Shown piece by piece: positions 7,852 through 16,097 of a stretch of 64,000 nucleotides of DNA. The notes beneath the pieces were generated by a model. It was not told the DNA's origin and did no database searches. It was given only the letters and a program-made list of their open reading frames with translations. The stretch lies in NCBI RefSeq assembly GCF_050717535.1, contig NZ_JBOITM010000072.1:1-64000 (forward strand), written 5' to 3'. Both the position numbers and the translations under genes were made by a program. Within the stretch, counting starts at the first letter, position 1, and each line of letters begins with the position of its first letter. The stretch is from Clostridium_AD sp050717535. GTDB lineage: Bacteria > Bacillota > Clostridia > Clostridiales > Clostridiaceae.

Positions 7852-8964
7852 TTATTTCTCTATTATCACCTCCCTATCTAAGGTTTTACCATCTTGTGAT
7901 AATTTAATAGAATTTGTCCCACCAACAATTTCTAAATCCAAATAAGTATCTACCTTTATATAGTCGCCTCCATTAACACTTATAAAGTAATTTGACAGCA
8001 TATAACTATTCATAAATGCCCCAACTGTAAAATTTTCTATTTCTTCTGTGTCATTTTTAAGGTCTCTCTTTGCAAATATTAAAGTGGGAATCTTCTCCGT
8101 GTCACTATTTACATATTGTTTTTTTGGTGACTGCTTAAATACTTGTGGATTATTAACAAAGATTGTAGGTTGAATAAACCCTTCTTTTGTTTCTAATATA
8201 GGAAGCTTTTTACTTTTCAAAAATGTAAGTTTGGAATTACTTTTTAACTCCCCATATTTATTATTATCCACAGATATACTATAGCTTTGATAGTAGCTTG
8301 ACATGTCTCTAATATATTTGCTGCTATTTTTCACACCGTTAATTTTAACCTTTTGTATTCCCTTGTCTACTATTTCAACTGCACCTAAGGGAATATCACC
8401 TTCGGTCATATAGCATCCATTGACACCATCTATCATTACCCACTTATTATATTTATCACTCCATATTTCACATACATTAAAGTAAGATTTTCCACTAATC
8501 TTTTTATCAGCACTTCGTAATATGCCTCTACGCACATTAATTCCAATGGAAGCTAAACATTCCTCATACATAATGGCATAATCACTATCTGATAATTTAG
8601 TTCCGTCAAAAGCTATTTTCATTATTTCTAAAGCATTTTTATCACTAGTCATAGCGGTACTTCCAGCTTTTACATTTTCGTTAAGAAATTTCATAATTTT
8701 CATTGAATTTTCAAGTCCATCAGCTTTTGGTTCTACAAGTTTCTGGAGTTTGTAGGTTTCTTTAACTTTTAATATGTTTTCATTCTCAGGGCTCAAATAA
8801 TAAAAATGAATATTATCTCCAGTATAAAAATTTTCCCACTTAGTAATTTTAATACTTTCGTCGCTAGTATTAAAACCGTATTTAGCTTTAAAAATCAAAA
8901 AAATTAAGGCTACTGCTATAACAACAAAAAATATATTCCTAAATTGAATGCTATTTTTTCTCAT
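7852..8964 (-). CDS. Membrane-anchored transglutaminase-like protein with a lost catalytic triad
   Basis: 370 aa. Residues 9-26 form an N-terminal signal anchor; the rest is predicted extracellular. Residues 118-185 align with the transglutaminase-like core: DSDYAIMYEECLASIGINVR corresponds by length and pattern to the CxDYAxLxxALCRASGIPAR block of the active relative at 29910-31682, and YFNVCEIW...WVMID to the HxWAEIY...W block. At the three catalytic positions this protein has Asp126, Phe162 and Asp179 in place of Cys, His and Asp, so only the third is kept. It is probably a non-enzymatic surface protein. The C-terminal half (200-370) is unrecognised and may hold beta-sandwich domains. A GGAGG-like site precedes the ATG. 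Monocistronic. Confidence 0.75.
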   Translation of the reverse strand: MRKNSIQFRNIFFVVIAVALIFLIFKAKYGFNTSDESIKITKWENFYTGDNIHFYYLSPENENILKVKETYKLQKLVEPKADGLENSMKIMKFLNENVKAGSTAMTSDKNALEIMKIAFDGTKLSDSDYAIMYEECLASIGINVRRGILRSADKKISGKSYFNVCEIWSDKYNKWVMIDGVNGCYMTEGDIPLGAVEIVDKGIQKVKINGVKNSSKYIRDMSSYYQSYSISVDNNKYGELKSNSKLTFLKSKKLPILETKEGFIQPTIFVNNPQVFKQSPKKQYVNSDTEKIPTLIFAKRDLKNDTEEIENFTVGAFMNSYMLSNYFISVNGGDYIKVDTYLDLEIVGGTNSIKLSQDGKTLDREVIIEK

Positions 8965-9090
8965 AATACCTCCTCGTTTATATTTTTGTATCTCTTGATT
9001 ATATAACTGTTATGAACCACTACATGTCCTGAAGTAAATACACATTTATTAATGAGTATATCATATATAAAGCAAAATTTACATAAAAAT

Positions 9091-9145
9091 GCTCCCCTTT
9101 CTAGTAACAGATTTTAATTATTTGATCTGTTTCTCCAAGGGGAGC
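9091..9145 (-). terminator. Strong terminator after pckA
   Basis: On the minus strand GCTCCCCTT (reverse complement of 9137-9145) pairs with AAGGGGAGC (9091-9099), with an inner AAACAGAT/ATCTGTT-type stem and a T5 run after it. This is a classical rho-independent terminator. Confidence 0.85.
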
Positions 9146-9174
9146 CTATAAATTTTAGCCGTCACTTTATTAGA

Positions 9175-10752
9175 TTAATTACTTATAGGACCAGCCTTTT
9201 TTACACATTCTGAAACTCCTTTAAATTTACTGAAGTTTGCATGAAATTTAGCAGCTAATTCTTTAGCTTTTAAATTATACATCTCTTTATTTTCCCATGT
9301 ATTTTCTGGATTTAATATCTCAGAAGGAACATTTGGCACCGCCACCGGAATTCCCACTTTAAATATTGGATGCTGTGTATATTGAGTATCCTTAAGCTTA
9401 CCTTCAAGAGCAGCTTTTACCATAGCTCTTGTATAAGAAAGTTTCATTCTTGACCCTACACCATATCCACCACCGCTCCAACCTGTGTTTACTAAAAATA
9501 CCTCAGTATCATGTTTATCTATTCTCTCACCTAAAAGTTTTGCATAAACTGATGGCCTCATCATCATAAAAGGTTCTCCAAAACAAGCTGAAAATGTAGC
9601 TAATGGTTCTGTAATTCCACGTTCTGTACCCGCAAGCTTACTTGTATATCCTGACATAAAATGATACATGGCAGCTTCCTTAGACAGTTTTGATATTGGC
9701 GGAATAACTCCAAACGCATCTGCTGTTAAAAATATTATAGTACTTGGGTTTCCACCAATTCCACTTAACTGTGCATTTGGAATATATTCTAATGGATATG
9801 CACCTCTTGTATTTTCTGTTAAGCTACCATCATCATAGTCAGGTATCTTATCCTCATCAAGCACAACATTTTCAAGAAGTGATCCGAATTTTAAAGCGCC
9901 ATAAATTTCACTTTCTTTATCTTTATCTAGCTTTATAGTTTTAGCATAACACCCACCTTCAAAATTAAAGACCCCACTATCACACCAACCATGTTCATCA
10001 TCACCAATAAGCTTTCTGTCTGGATCTGCTGATAATGTAGTCTTCCCAGTACCTGAAAGGCCAAAGAATACTGCTGTCTCACCATTTTCGCCTATATTAG
10101 CAGAACAATGCATTGGGAATACTCCTTTTAGAGGAAGTAAAAAATTCATTATTGAAAAAATAGATTTTTTAATTTCTCCACCATATTGAGTTCCACCTAT
10201 TAACACAATTTTCTTATCAAAATTTATTATAACAAAAGCTTCAGAATTCACTCCGTCAATTTCTCCCTTTGCCTTAAATCCTGGAGCTGCAATAACTGTA
10301 AAATCAACATTATGGTCCTCTACTGTAGGTTTATCTGTCCTTCTTAATAGTTGATTGGATAGTAATGCCTCTGAAGCAAGCTCATTTACCACTCTAACGG
10401 GAAGGCTATATTCTTCCATAGCCCCAACATAACCATCAAAAACAAATATATCTTTATCACTTAAATATTTAGCCACCTTACTATATAAATTATCAAATAT
10501 TTTCTCTTCAATGGGTAAATTTACGTCTCCCCAATTAATTAATTTCACAATACTTTCCTGCGAAACAATAAATCTATCCTTAGGAGACCTTCCTGTATAT
10601 TTACCTGTATTTACAGCCAATGCTCCTGATTCTGTTAGTGTACCTTCTCCCTTTTGCAATGCAAAGCTTACTAAATCAGATACAGGTAAATTCCTGTATA
10701 TTTTCTTTGATGTTTTTATATTTAAATAATTTAAATTTTGTAAATATTCCAC
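9175..10752 (-). CDS. pckA: Phosphoenolpyruvate carboxykinase (ATP)
   Basis: 525 aa, the normal size for the ATP-dependent family. It interconverts oxaloacetate plus ATP with PEP, CO2 and ADP; in fermentative clostridia it can run in either direction. Motifs: TGRSPKDRF (substrate binding, about 54-62), the P-loop FGLSGTGKTTLS (about 232-243), and the metal-binding DDEHGW shortly after it. The start is GTG at 10752 with a GGGGG site upstream. Monocistronic with a strong terminator. The 485-base upstream region has a threefold short repeat that may affect transcription. Confidence is high. Confidence 0.96.
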   Translation of the reverse strand: MEYLQNLNYLNIKTSKKIYRNLPVSDLVSFALQKGEGTLTESGALAVNTGKYTGRSPKDRFIVSQESIVKLINWGDVNLPIEEKIFDNLYSKVAKYLSDKDIFVFDGYVGAMEEYSLPVRVVNELASEALLSNQLLRRTDKPTVEDHNVDFTVIAAPGFKAKGEIDGVNSEAFVIINFDKKIVLIGGTQYGGEIKKSIFSIMNFLLPLKGVFPMHCSANIGENGETAVFFGLSGTGKTTLSADPDRKLIGDDEHGWCDSGVFNFEGGCYAKTIKLDKDKESEIYGALKFGSLLENVVLDEDKIPDYDDGSLTENTRGAYPLEYIPNAQLSGIGGNPSTIIFLTADAFGVIPPISKLSKEAAMYHFMSGYTSKLAGTERGITEPLATFSACFGEPFMMMRPSVYAKLLGERIDKHDTEVFLVNTGWSGGGYGVGSRMKLSYTRAMVKAALEGKLKDTQYTQHPIFKVGIPVAVPNVPSEILNPENTWENKEMYNLKAKELAAKFHANFSKFKGVSECVKKAGPISN

Positions 10753-11162
10753 AATATTACCCCCGATTATTATCTTATTGTTGCACCATCATAACTGTGT
10801 TCATTTATTTTTGTTACATTTATTTTTGTTACATTTATTTGTGTTACTATACTAACATATTACAACATTTTAACAACAAAATGCAAGAAAAGAATTACTC
10901 AAACTATATTTTAATATTCTTATGAATGTGTTCATTCATTATGATAAATTATACTTGTTATAGCATATGCTTTTGCCTTATATGATACAGTAACATATCT
11001 TATATTTGTTAGATGGACTATTAATGCTCTGCACCCTTTAATATCAAGTATATTGTTAATAAATATGACATTATTAACTTTTGTTTTCAGGATTTTTCCC
11101 AATTTAAAACATTTATTTTTTCTTTGTTAAATGAATGTTCTGAATTTTTAAAATTCACAAAA
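10753..11162. other. Long AT-rich non-coding region upstream of pckA
   Basis: A gap of more than 400 bases with no supportable gene. It contains three tandem copies of a unit close to TTTATTTTTGTTACA at about 10804-10848. I see no riboswitch consensus. The pckA promoter must lie here, but no single -35/-10 pair stands out in such AT-rich DNA. Confidence 0.5.
10804..10848. repeat. Threefold short tandem repeat upstream of pckA
   Basis: About three copies of a 15-base unit (TTTATTTTTGTTACA and one variant with GTG), 50-95 bases before the pckA start. It may be slipped-strand variable or simply low-complexity DNA. Confidence 0.7.
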
Positions 11163-11204
11163 AAATATATATTAAACTAAACGAATTTAGTTTAATATAT
11201 ATTT
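11163..11204 (-). terminator. Terminator after the EamA transporter gene
   Basis: An 18-bp perfect stem (11163-11180 with 11187-11204) around a six-base loop. On the minus strand it is followed by a T-run, and it lies 34 bases after the stop at 11238. Confidence 0.8.
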
Positions 11205-11237
11205 CATTAAAAATTATGTTTATTCTTGTTAGACAAA

Positions 11238-12095
11238 CTATTTTCTTATACTATATATTGCATATATTACCAAACAAGTTCCAATTATTTGCATATTTCC
11301 AATCTTCTCATGTAAAATAAAAAATGATAGAAGCATAGCCGTTGGTATTTCAAGATTTCCTATTATTGATACCTTTAGTGAGCCTATCTGCTTTATAGCT
11401 GCATATAATAATGTTAAAGGGATTATTTCGCAAAACAGTGCAAGTATAGTTGTATATCCAAATAACTTGGCAGTTACCTCCCCTCTAAAAATAAATAGAG
11501 GGAACTTATAAATCATAAGGCATATTAATGAAAAAAAAGTAGCATATGCGTTAATAGTTAACGGTGCAAGTCCTTGCAATTTTTCTTCACTATAAATATT
11601 CATAAAGGCATAAAACATTGCACAAATTAAGGCAAATATTACTCCCTTAAGTGAATATTTAAAGTTTCCAAATAATATATCCAAAGTTAATATACAACCA
11701 AAAAATGCTAAAAATACAGCAAATATTTTTTTATAACTCAGTGATTCACTTTTAAACACAGCTGAGTATATAAATACCATTAAGGGATAAGTGTATAATA
11801 ATATAGCCACCATTTGAATTGGCAAATAGTTAAAAGATATATAATAAAACACTGTCATAAATGTATTTCCAATGGCGCCCAGCACCCCCAATCTTAATAG
11901 TTGAACTTTTGTAACCGTAAATGCTTCTTTTTTAAAAAGAAACATAAATACAAACATTAATGGTACGGCTATAATATATTGTAAGGTTAATAAACTTATG
12001 GAATCAATTCCCCCCACAAAAGCTAGTTTTACAAAAAGCCCTGCACTTCCAAATAAGATAGCAGAAAGAATTGAATAAATATATCCTTTTTTCAA
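11238..12095 (-). CDS. EamA/DMT-family transporter
   Basis: 285-aa membrane protein with about ten hydrophobic segments arranged as two similar halves, as in the drug/metabolite transporter superfamily. Typical pieces: the N-terminal ILFGSAGLFVKLAF, the mid-protein LLYTYPLMVFIYSA and the C-terminal LEIPTAMLLSFFILHE, matching the repeated EamA blocks. These permeases export or import small metabolites such as amino acids; the substrate cannot be read. The gene ends with a small basic tail (YSIRK). It is monocistronic with its own terminator and diverges from the capA-like gene. Confidence 0.88.
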   Translation of the reverse strand: MKKGYIYSILSAILFGSAGLFVKLAFVGGIDSISLLTLQYIIAVPLMFVFMFLFKKEAFTVTKVQLLRLGVLGAIGNTFMTVFYYISFNYLPIQMVAILLYTYPLMVFIYSAVFKSESLSYKKIFAVFLAFFGCILTLDILFGNFKYSLKGVIFALICAMFYAFMNIYSEEKLQGLAPLTINAYATFFSLICLMIYKFPLFIFRGEVTAKLFGYTTILALFCEIIPLTLLYAAIKQIGSLKVSIIGNLEIPTAMLLSFFILHEKIGNMQIIGTCLVIYAIYSIRK

Positions 12096-12239
12096 AATAA
12101 CACACCTTTCGGTCCTCTAATAATATAATGTAAACATCATAAGAGTCCATCAAATTAATTTTACCAAATGCACTGGTAAAAAGCTAGAATATTTAATCAC
12201 CATTTAAATTAATATGTTAGACATTTATGCAACTATGTT

Positions 12240-12270
12240 ATAAAATTATATTGACTTAATATAATTTTAT
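12240..12270. promoter_or_regulatory. Perfect AT-rich palindrome upstream of the capA-like gene
   Basis: ATAAAATTATATT (12240-12252) and AATATAATTTTAT (12258-12270) form a 13-bp perfect inverted repeat 35 bases before the capA-like start. It could be an operator or a hairpin in the leader. Confidence 0.4.
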
Positions 12271-12305
12271 TTATTGTTTTAAACATGATAGAGGGAGGGT
12301 ATTGT

Positions 12306-13514
12306 TTGAAAAGATCACGTTTAAGAATAATTAACAGAAATAAAGCAATAAAAAATATCTCTTTACTACTATTTTGTTGTATAATTTTAACCACAGTTGC
12401 CGTTAAAGCTATTTCATTTTCATTAAAAAAGCTTAGTGAAAATAATATATCTAAAGAAGAAAAATCTACTTCTTTGAAAATGACTTCTAATAGCAAAGAT
12501 ATGCCTGCTAATTCTGTGGGAATAGATAAATCTAAGCCAGTAGAGACATCTACTGCGATAAAAAACACAGAGGTGCTTTTATCTGCTGTGGGAGACTGTA
12601 CTATAGGAACTGATACTAATTTCGATTACGCTAGCAGTCTTCCTGCTATAGTATCAAATTCTAACAAGGATTTCTCTTATTATTTTGAAAATGTATATAG
12701 TATTTTCAGTAGCGACGACATTACAATTGCCAATTTAGAAACAACCTTTACGGATTCAACTGATAAAGCAGAAAAACAATTTAACTTCAAGGCCCCCAGT
12801 GATTTTGCTAAAAGTTTAACCCTAGGCTCTATTGAGGGAGTGAATCTTTCTAATAACCATATTTATGACTATAAGGAAAAGGGGTTTAAAGATACTAAGC
12901 TTGCCCTCCAAAATGAAAAGGTGAACTACTTTGGAGAAGGCTCAAAATGGACTCCAAAAATTAAAGATCATTCCTTTGGATTTTTGGGCTATAGAGGTTG
13001 GTCCACAGAGCAAAGTTTTCTTAATGGTGTAAAGAAAGATATTGCGCAGTTAAAAAAGACTAACTCAGTTGTGATAATAAATTTTCACTGGGGAAATGAA
13101 AATCAGCATTATCCTATTGATGCTCAAAAACAGGTTGCACACTTTGCAATTGACAATGGTGCAGACATAATACTAGGTCATCACCCACATGTAATTCAAG
13201 GCATTGAACAATATAAAAATAGGATTATCGCCTATAGTTTGGGAAATTTCTGCTTTGGTGGAAATTCTAATCCCAAAGATAAGACTACTTTTATTTTTCA
13301 AAGTAATTTAAAATTCACAAATAATAAGTTAACAGCTATAGGTGTAAGGGCTATTCCTTGCAGTATATCTTCCGTGGATTATAAAAATGACTATCGCCCA
13401 ACTCCTCTTAAGGGTGATGCTAAGATAACCACCCTAAGTACCTTAAATAGACTTTCACAAAATTCAGGTTTTAAAATAAGTGATAAGTTTTTCTATATAA
13501 ATGTCAATAATTAA
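12306..13514 (+). CDS. CapA-family metallophosphatase-like protein
   Basis: About 402 aa, with an N-terminal membrane anchor (residues 15-38), a Ser/Lys-rich linker and a CapA domain from about residue 90. Motifs: SAVGDCTIG, IANLETTFT, NLSNNHIYDY, NFHWGNE, GADIILGHHPHVIQG and AYSLGNFCFGG, the calcineurin-like metal-binding pattern of CapA/PgsA proteins. CapA is required for poly-gamma-glutamate capsule export, but lone CapA-domain proteins are common in clostridia and no capB/capC homologue is here, so its job may be another wall or polymer function. The frame begins with an ATG at 12285, but GAGGGAGG lies six bases before the TTG at 12306, which I take as the start. Confidence 0.88.
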   Translation: MKRSRLRIINRNKAIKNISLLLFCCIILTTVAVKAISFSLKKLSENNISKEEKSTSLKMTSNSKDMPANSVGIDKSKPVETSTAIKNTEVLLSAVGDCTIGTDTNFDYASSLPAIVSNSNKDFSYYFENVYSIFSSDDITIANLETTFTDSTDKAEKQFNFKAPSDFAKSLTLGSIEGVNLSNNHIYDYKEKGFKDTKLALQNEKVNYFGEGSKWTPKIKDHSFGFLGYRGWSTEQSFLNGVKKDIAQLKKTNSVVIINFHWGNENQHYPIDAQKQVAHFAIDNGADIILGHHPHVIQGIEQYKNRIIAYSLGNFCFGGNSNPKDKTTFIFQSNLKFTNNKLTAIGVRAIPCSISSVDYKNDYRPTPLKGDAKITTLSTLNRLSQNSGFKISDKFFYINVNN

Positions 13515-13635
13515 ATATAACAATTTAATTATAATGTTAATTTTAATTATTACTAATAGTAACAATTAAACAGTAATAGGTAAATGTAATATTGCAAATT
13601 AATAATACTCATATGCCTAAGTACAATTAAAGGAT

Positions 13636-14994
13636 GTGTTAGAAATTAAAATTCAGTCATTGCTCAGTATACTCGCTTCGAAGTTTATTATGAAATTATC
13701 AAAGGTCTTATTTAAAGGTGGCACCAATTTTCCCGGCAAAATTGCCTTAAAGTTTGATAAAGATATTTTGAAAACCATAGCTAATAATTATGATGTCATA
13801 CTTATAACAGGTACAAATGGGAAAACCACCACAACAAGCATGATTTATAGCATCATAAAAGCTAGTAACAAACCAGTAATTACTAATAATACTGGTGCAA
13901 ATATGTATACAGGAATAGTCGCCTGTTTTATTTCCAATTATTCTTTTAAAAAATCAACGCAAAGAAAGATTGCTGTTATAGAAGTGGACGAGGCCAATGT
14001 TAAGTTTATAACCGATTATATATCTCCAAAAATCATTACTATTACCAATCTATTTAGAGACCAACTAGACAGATACGGCGAGGTATACACAACTCTAAAG
14101 AAGATAATAGAAGGTGTTGAAAAGAGCCCATCTTCCACTCTTATTCTCAACGGTGATGAATCACTACTTGGAAACACAAACCTACCAAACCCTATAATAT
14201 ACTATGGATTTGGTACTAAGGTTAATGACAACAAAATTGTAGACATAAATGCAGATGCTAAGTTTTGCACCGTATGCAAGGCTCCTTATAAATATAATTT
14301 TATTACCTATAATCATCTAGGTGATTTCTACTGCAGTAAATGTGGATATAAAAGACCAGCTCTTACATATTCTATAGATAAAGTTGTTGAACTTTCCACA
14401 AGTGGCTCCACGGTTCACATTAATAATAAGGAGTACTACATAAACCAGCCAGGTACTTACAACATTTACAATGCTCTCTGCGCATACTCTGTAGCTAAGG
14501 TGCTAGACATTTCAGACAATACTATAGAGCAATCACTTAAAACCGTAGCTAGTAGCTTTGGTAGACAAGAGACATTAAATATTGAAGGCATCGAGGTTAA
14601 AATAATATTAGTTAAAAATCCTGCGGGCTATGATGAAGCTGTAAATACTATTAATCTCGACAAAAGAAAAATTAATTTGTCTCTTCTTTTAAATGATAAT
14701 TACGCAGATGGAAAAGATGTTTCGTGGATTTGGGATGTTAATTTTGAACGTTTAACTTCTCTTAATATCAACAAGATTATGATTTCTGGAATACGTCTTT
14801 ACGATATGGCAATAAGGCTTAAAGTAGCAGGCTTTAAACCAGATTCCTTCCTCCTGTGCAAAGACGACGAATCATTACTTAATGAAATTAAAGCTTGTGA
14901 TGGAAAAATAGTTTATGTACTAGCTACCTATACAGCTATGATAAACTTAAGAAAGTTTTTACATGCTAAAGGGTATATAGATAAAATTTGGTAA
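13636..14994 (+). CDS. murT: Lipid II isoglutaminyl synthase, MurT subunit
   Basis: 452-aa Mur-ligase-fold protein. With GatD it amidates the alpha-carboxyl of D-Glu in lipid II to D-isoglutamine. The N-terminal KGGTNFPGKIALK is typical of MurT; the ATP loop is ITGTNGKTTTTSM (about 56-68); a four-Cys zinc ribbon (CTVCK ... CSKCG, about residues 214-236) is the MurT-specific insert; the C-terminal DUF1727-like domain carries NPAGYDEA and LLNDNYADGKDVSWIWD. The start is GTG 13636 just after AAAGGA, with unusually short spacing; family length supports a start near here. gatD follows 38 bases downstream, so the two form an operon as in other Firmicutes. Confidence 0.94.
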   Translation: MLEIKIQSLLSILASKFIMKLSKVLFKGGTNFPGKIALKFDKDILKTIANNYDVILITGTNGKTTTTSMIYSIIKASNKPVITNNTGANMYTGIVACFISNYSFKKSTQRKIAVIEVDEANVKFITDYISPKIITITNLFRDQLDRYGEVYTTLKKIIEGVEKSPSSTLILNGDESLLGNTNLPNPIIYYGFGTKVNDNKIVDINADAKFCTVCKAPYKYNFITYNHLGDFYCSKCGYKRPALTYSIDKVVELSTSGSTVHINNKEYYINQPGTYNIYNALCAYSVAKVLDISDNTIEQSLKTVASSFGRQETLNIEGIEVKIILVKNPAGYDEAVNTINLDKRKINLSLLLNDNYADGKDVSWIWDVNFERLTSLNINKIMISGIRLYDMAIRLKVAGFKPDSFLLCKDDESLLNEIKACDGKIVYVLATYTAMINLRKFLHAKGYIDKIW

Positions 14995-15032
14995 CATTAT
15001 AACAAACAAAATATAATTAGAAGGTGAGTAAT

Positions 15033-15758
15033 ATGGAAATTAATATCTGTCATTTATATCCTGATCTACTTAATGTATATGGTGATGTAGGAAATATTTT
15101 AATATTGAAACACAGAGCTGAATCCCGAGATATAAAAGTAAGTATCGTTAATGTATCCATGGGGGATATTTTTAATGAGGAAGATTATGATATTGTTTTC
15201 TTTGGTGGGGGACAAGATTATGAGCAGGCAATAGTTTCCCCAGACTTAATAGAATTCAAAAAATCTGCCATAGACAACTATATTCAAAGTGGAAAAGTAT
15301 TTTTAGCCATTTGTGGAGGATATCAATTGCTTGGGAAATATTATACCACCCCCGAGGGTGAAAAACTTGAGGGTCTTGGTATTTTAGATATTTACACAGA
15401 AGGTGGAGATAAACGTTTCATAGGCAACACAGTTATTCATAATGAAGCTTTTGATGAAACCTATGTAGGCTTTGAAAATCATTCTGGCAGGACTTATATA
15501 AATGGTTTAAAACCACTTGGAAAAGTTCTAGCTGGATATGGTAACAACGGAGAAGATGGTTATGAGGGTTGTGTTTATAAAAATACTTTCTGTACCTATT
15601 TTCATGGGTCTCTTTTATCTAAAAATCCTGAGCTTGCAGATAGGATACTCTCACTAGCCTTAAACAATAAATATAATGAGGTAGCTTTAACAACCCTTGA
15701 TGATAGTTTAGAAATTAAAGCTAAGGAATTCATAATTAATAGAGAAACTTCTAAATAA
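15033..15758 (+). CDS. gatD: Lipid II isoglutaminyl synthase, GatD glutaminase subunit
   Basis: About 241 aa. Class I glutamine amidotransferase-like (CobB/CobQ type) that supplies ammonia to MurT. Motifs: NICHLYPDLLNVYGDVGN at the N terminus, FFGGGQDYEQ, the nucleophile Cys in LAICGGYQLLG (about residue 94), and the catalytic His in TYFHGSLLSKNP (about residue 190). The frame is open from GTG 15024, but AGAAGGTGA precedes the ATG at 15033 with good spacing. Second gene of the murT-gatD operon and followed by a long imperfect hairpin. Confidence 0.95.
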   Translation: MEINICHLYPDLLNVYGDVGNILILKHRAESRDIKVSIVNVSMGDIFNEEDYDIVFFGGGQDYEQAIVSPDLIEFKKSAIDNYIQSGKVFLAICGGYQLLGKYYTTPEGEKLEGLGILDIYTEGGDKRFIGNTVIHNEAFDETYVGFENHSGRTYINGLKPLGKVLAGYGNNGEDGYEGCVYKNTFCTYFHGSLLSKNPELADRILSLALNNKYNEVALTTLDDSLEIKAKEFIINRETSK

Positions 15759-15763
15759 AAAAT

Positions 15764-15955
15764 AAAAAAGTATATATTACTACTAATGCATTCATTTCGC
15801 TAAGAACTACTAATTTTATTTTTAATTAAGCTGCTAAAAAATATAAACTCGCTTCGCTCAAACATATATTTTTCTTAACGCAGCTTAATTTAAAATAAAA
15901 TAAGAAGTTCTAAAGCTTATTCAAATGCATTATACGTAATATATACTTTTTTTTG
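15764..15955. repeat. Long inverted repeat (MITE-like), copy 2
   Basis: About 190 bases that fold back on themselves: the left arm (15764-15846) and right arm (15864-15954) are complementary over nearly their whole length with small bulges, sharing ATTAAGCTGC near the loop and AAGTATATATTAC at the ends. The loop is about 17 bases. The outer 32 bases of the right end are identical to 168-199. No ORF is inside. It lies directly after gatD and may also act as that operon's terminator. The rest of the gap to 16048 shows nothing else. Confidence 0.8.
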
Positions 15956-16047
15956 CGACTAAAAACATTTGATAGAAATATTAACTCTCATCTATAAAAA
16001 AGTTATCCACATTATTTTCCGCAAGCTGTTTCCTATATAATAAAAAA

Positions 16048-16085
16048 AAGATGTAGGTTTAGGAAAATCCTAAACCTGCATCTTT
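16048..16085 (-). terminator. Terminator after the first HTH-TPR gene
   Basis: Arms 16048-16064 and 16068-16085 (core AGGTTTAGGA/TCCTAAACCT) form a near-perfect 17-bp stem with a tiny loop, followed on the minus strand by a T-run. It lies 13 bases after the stop. Confidence 0.85.
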
Positions 16086-16097
16086 ATTATTTTATAT

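Noticed and set aside
12233..12568. Minus-strand frame of 111 codons overlapping the capA-like gene
   Set aside because: Antisense to the well-supported CapA-family gene, with composition typical of a shadow frame.
12306..13514. Poly-gamma-glutamate capsule operon
   Set aside because: Only a CapA-type protein is present; capB, capC and capD homologues are absent here, so capsule synthesis is not supported.
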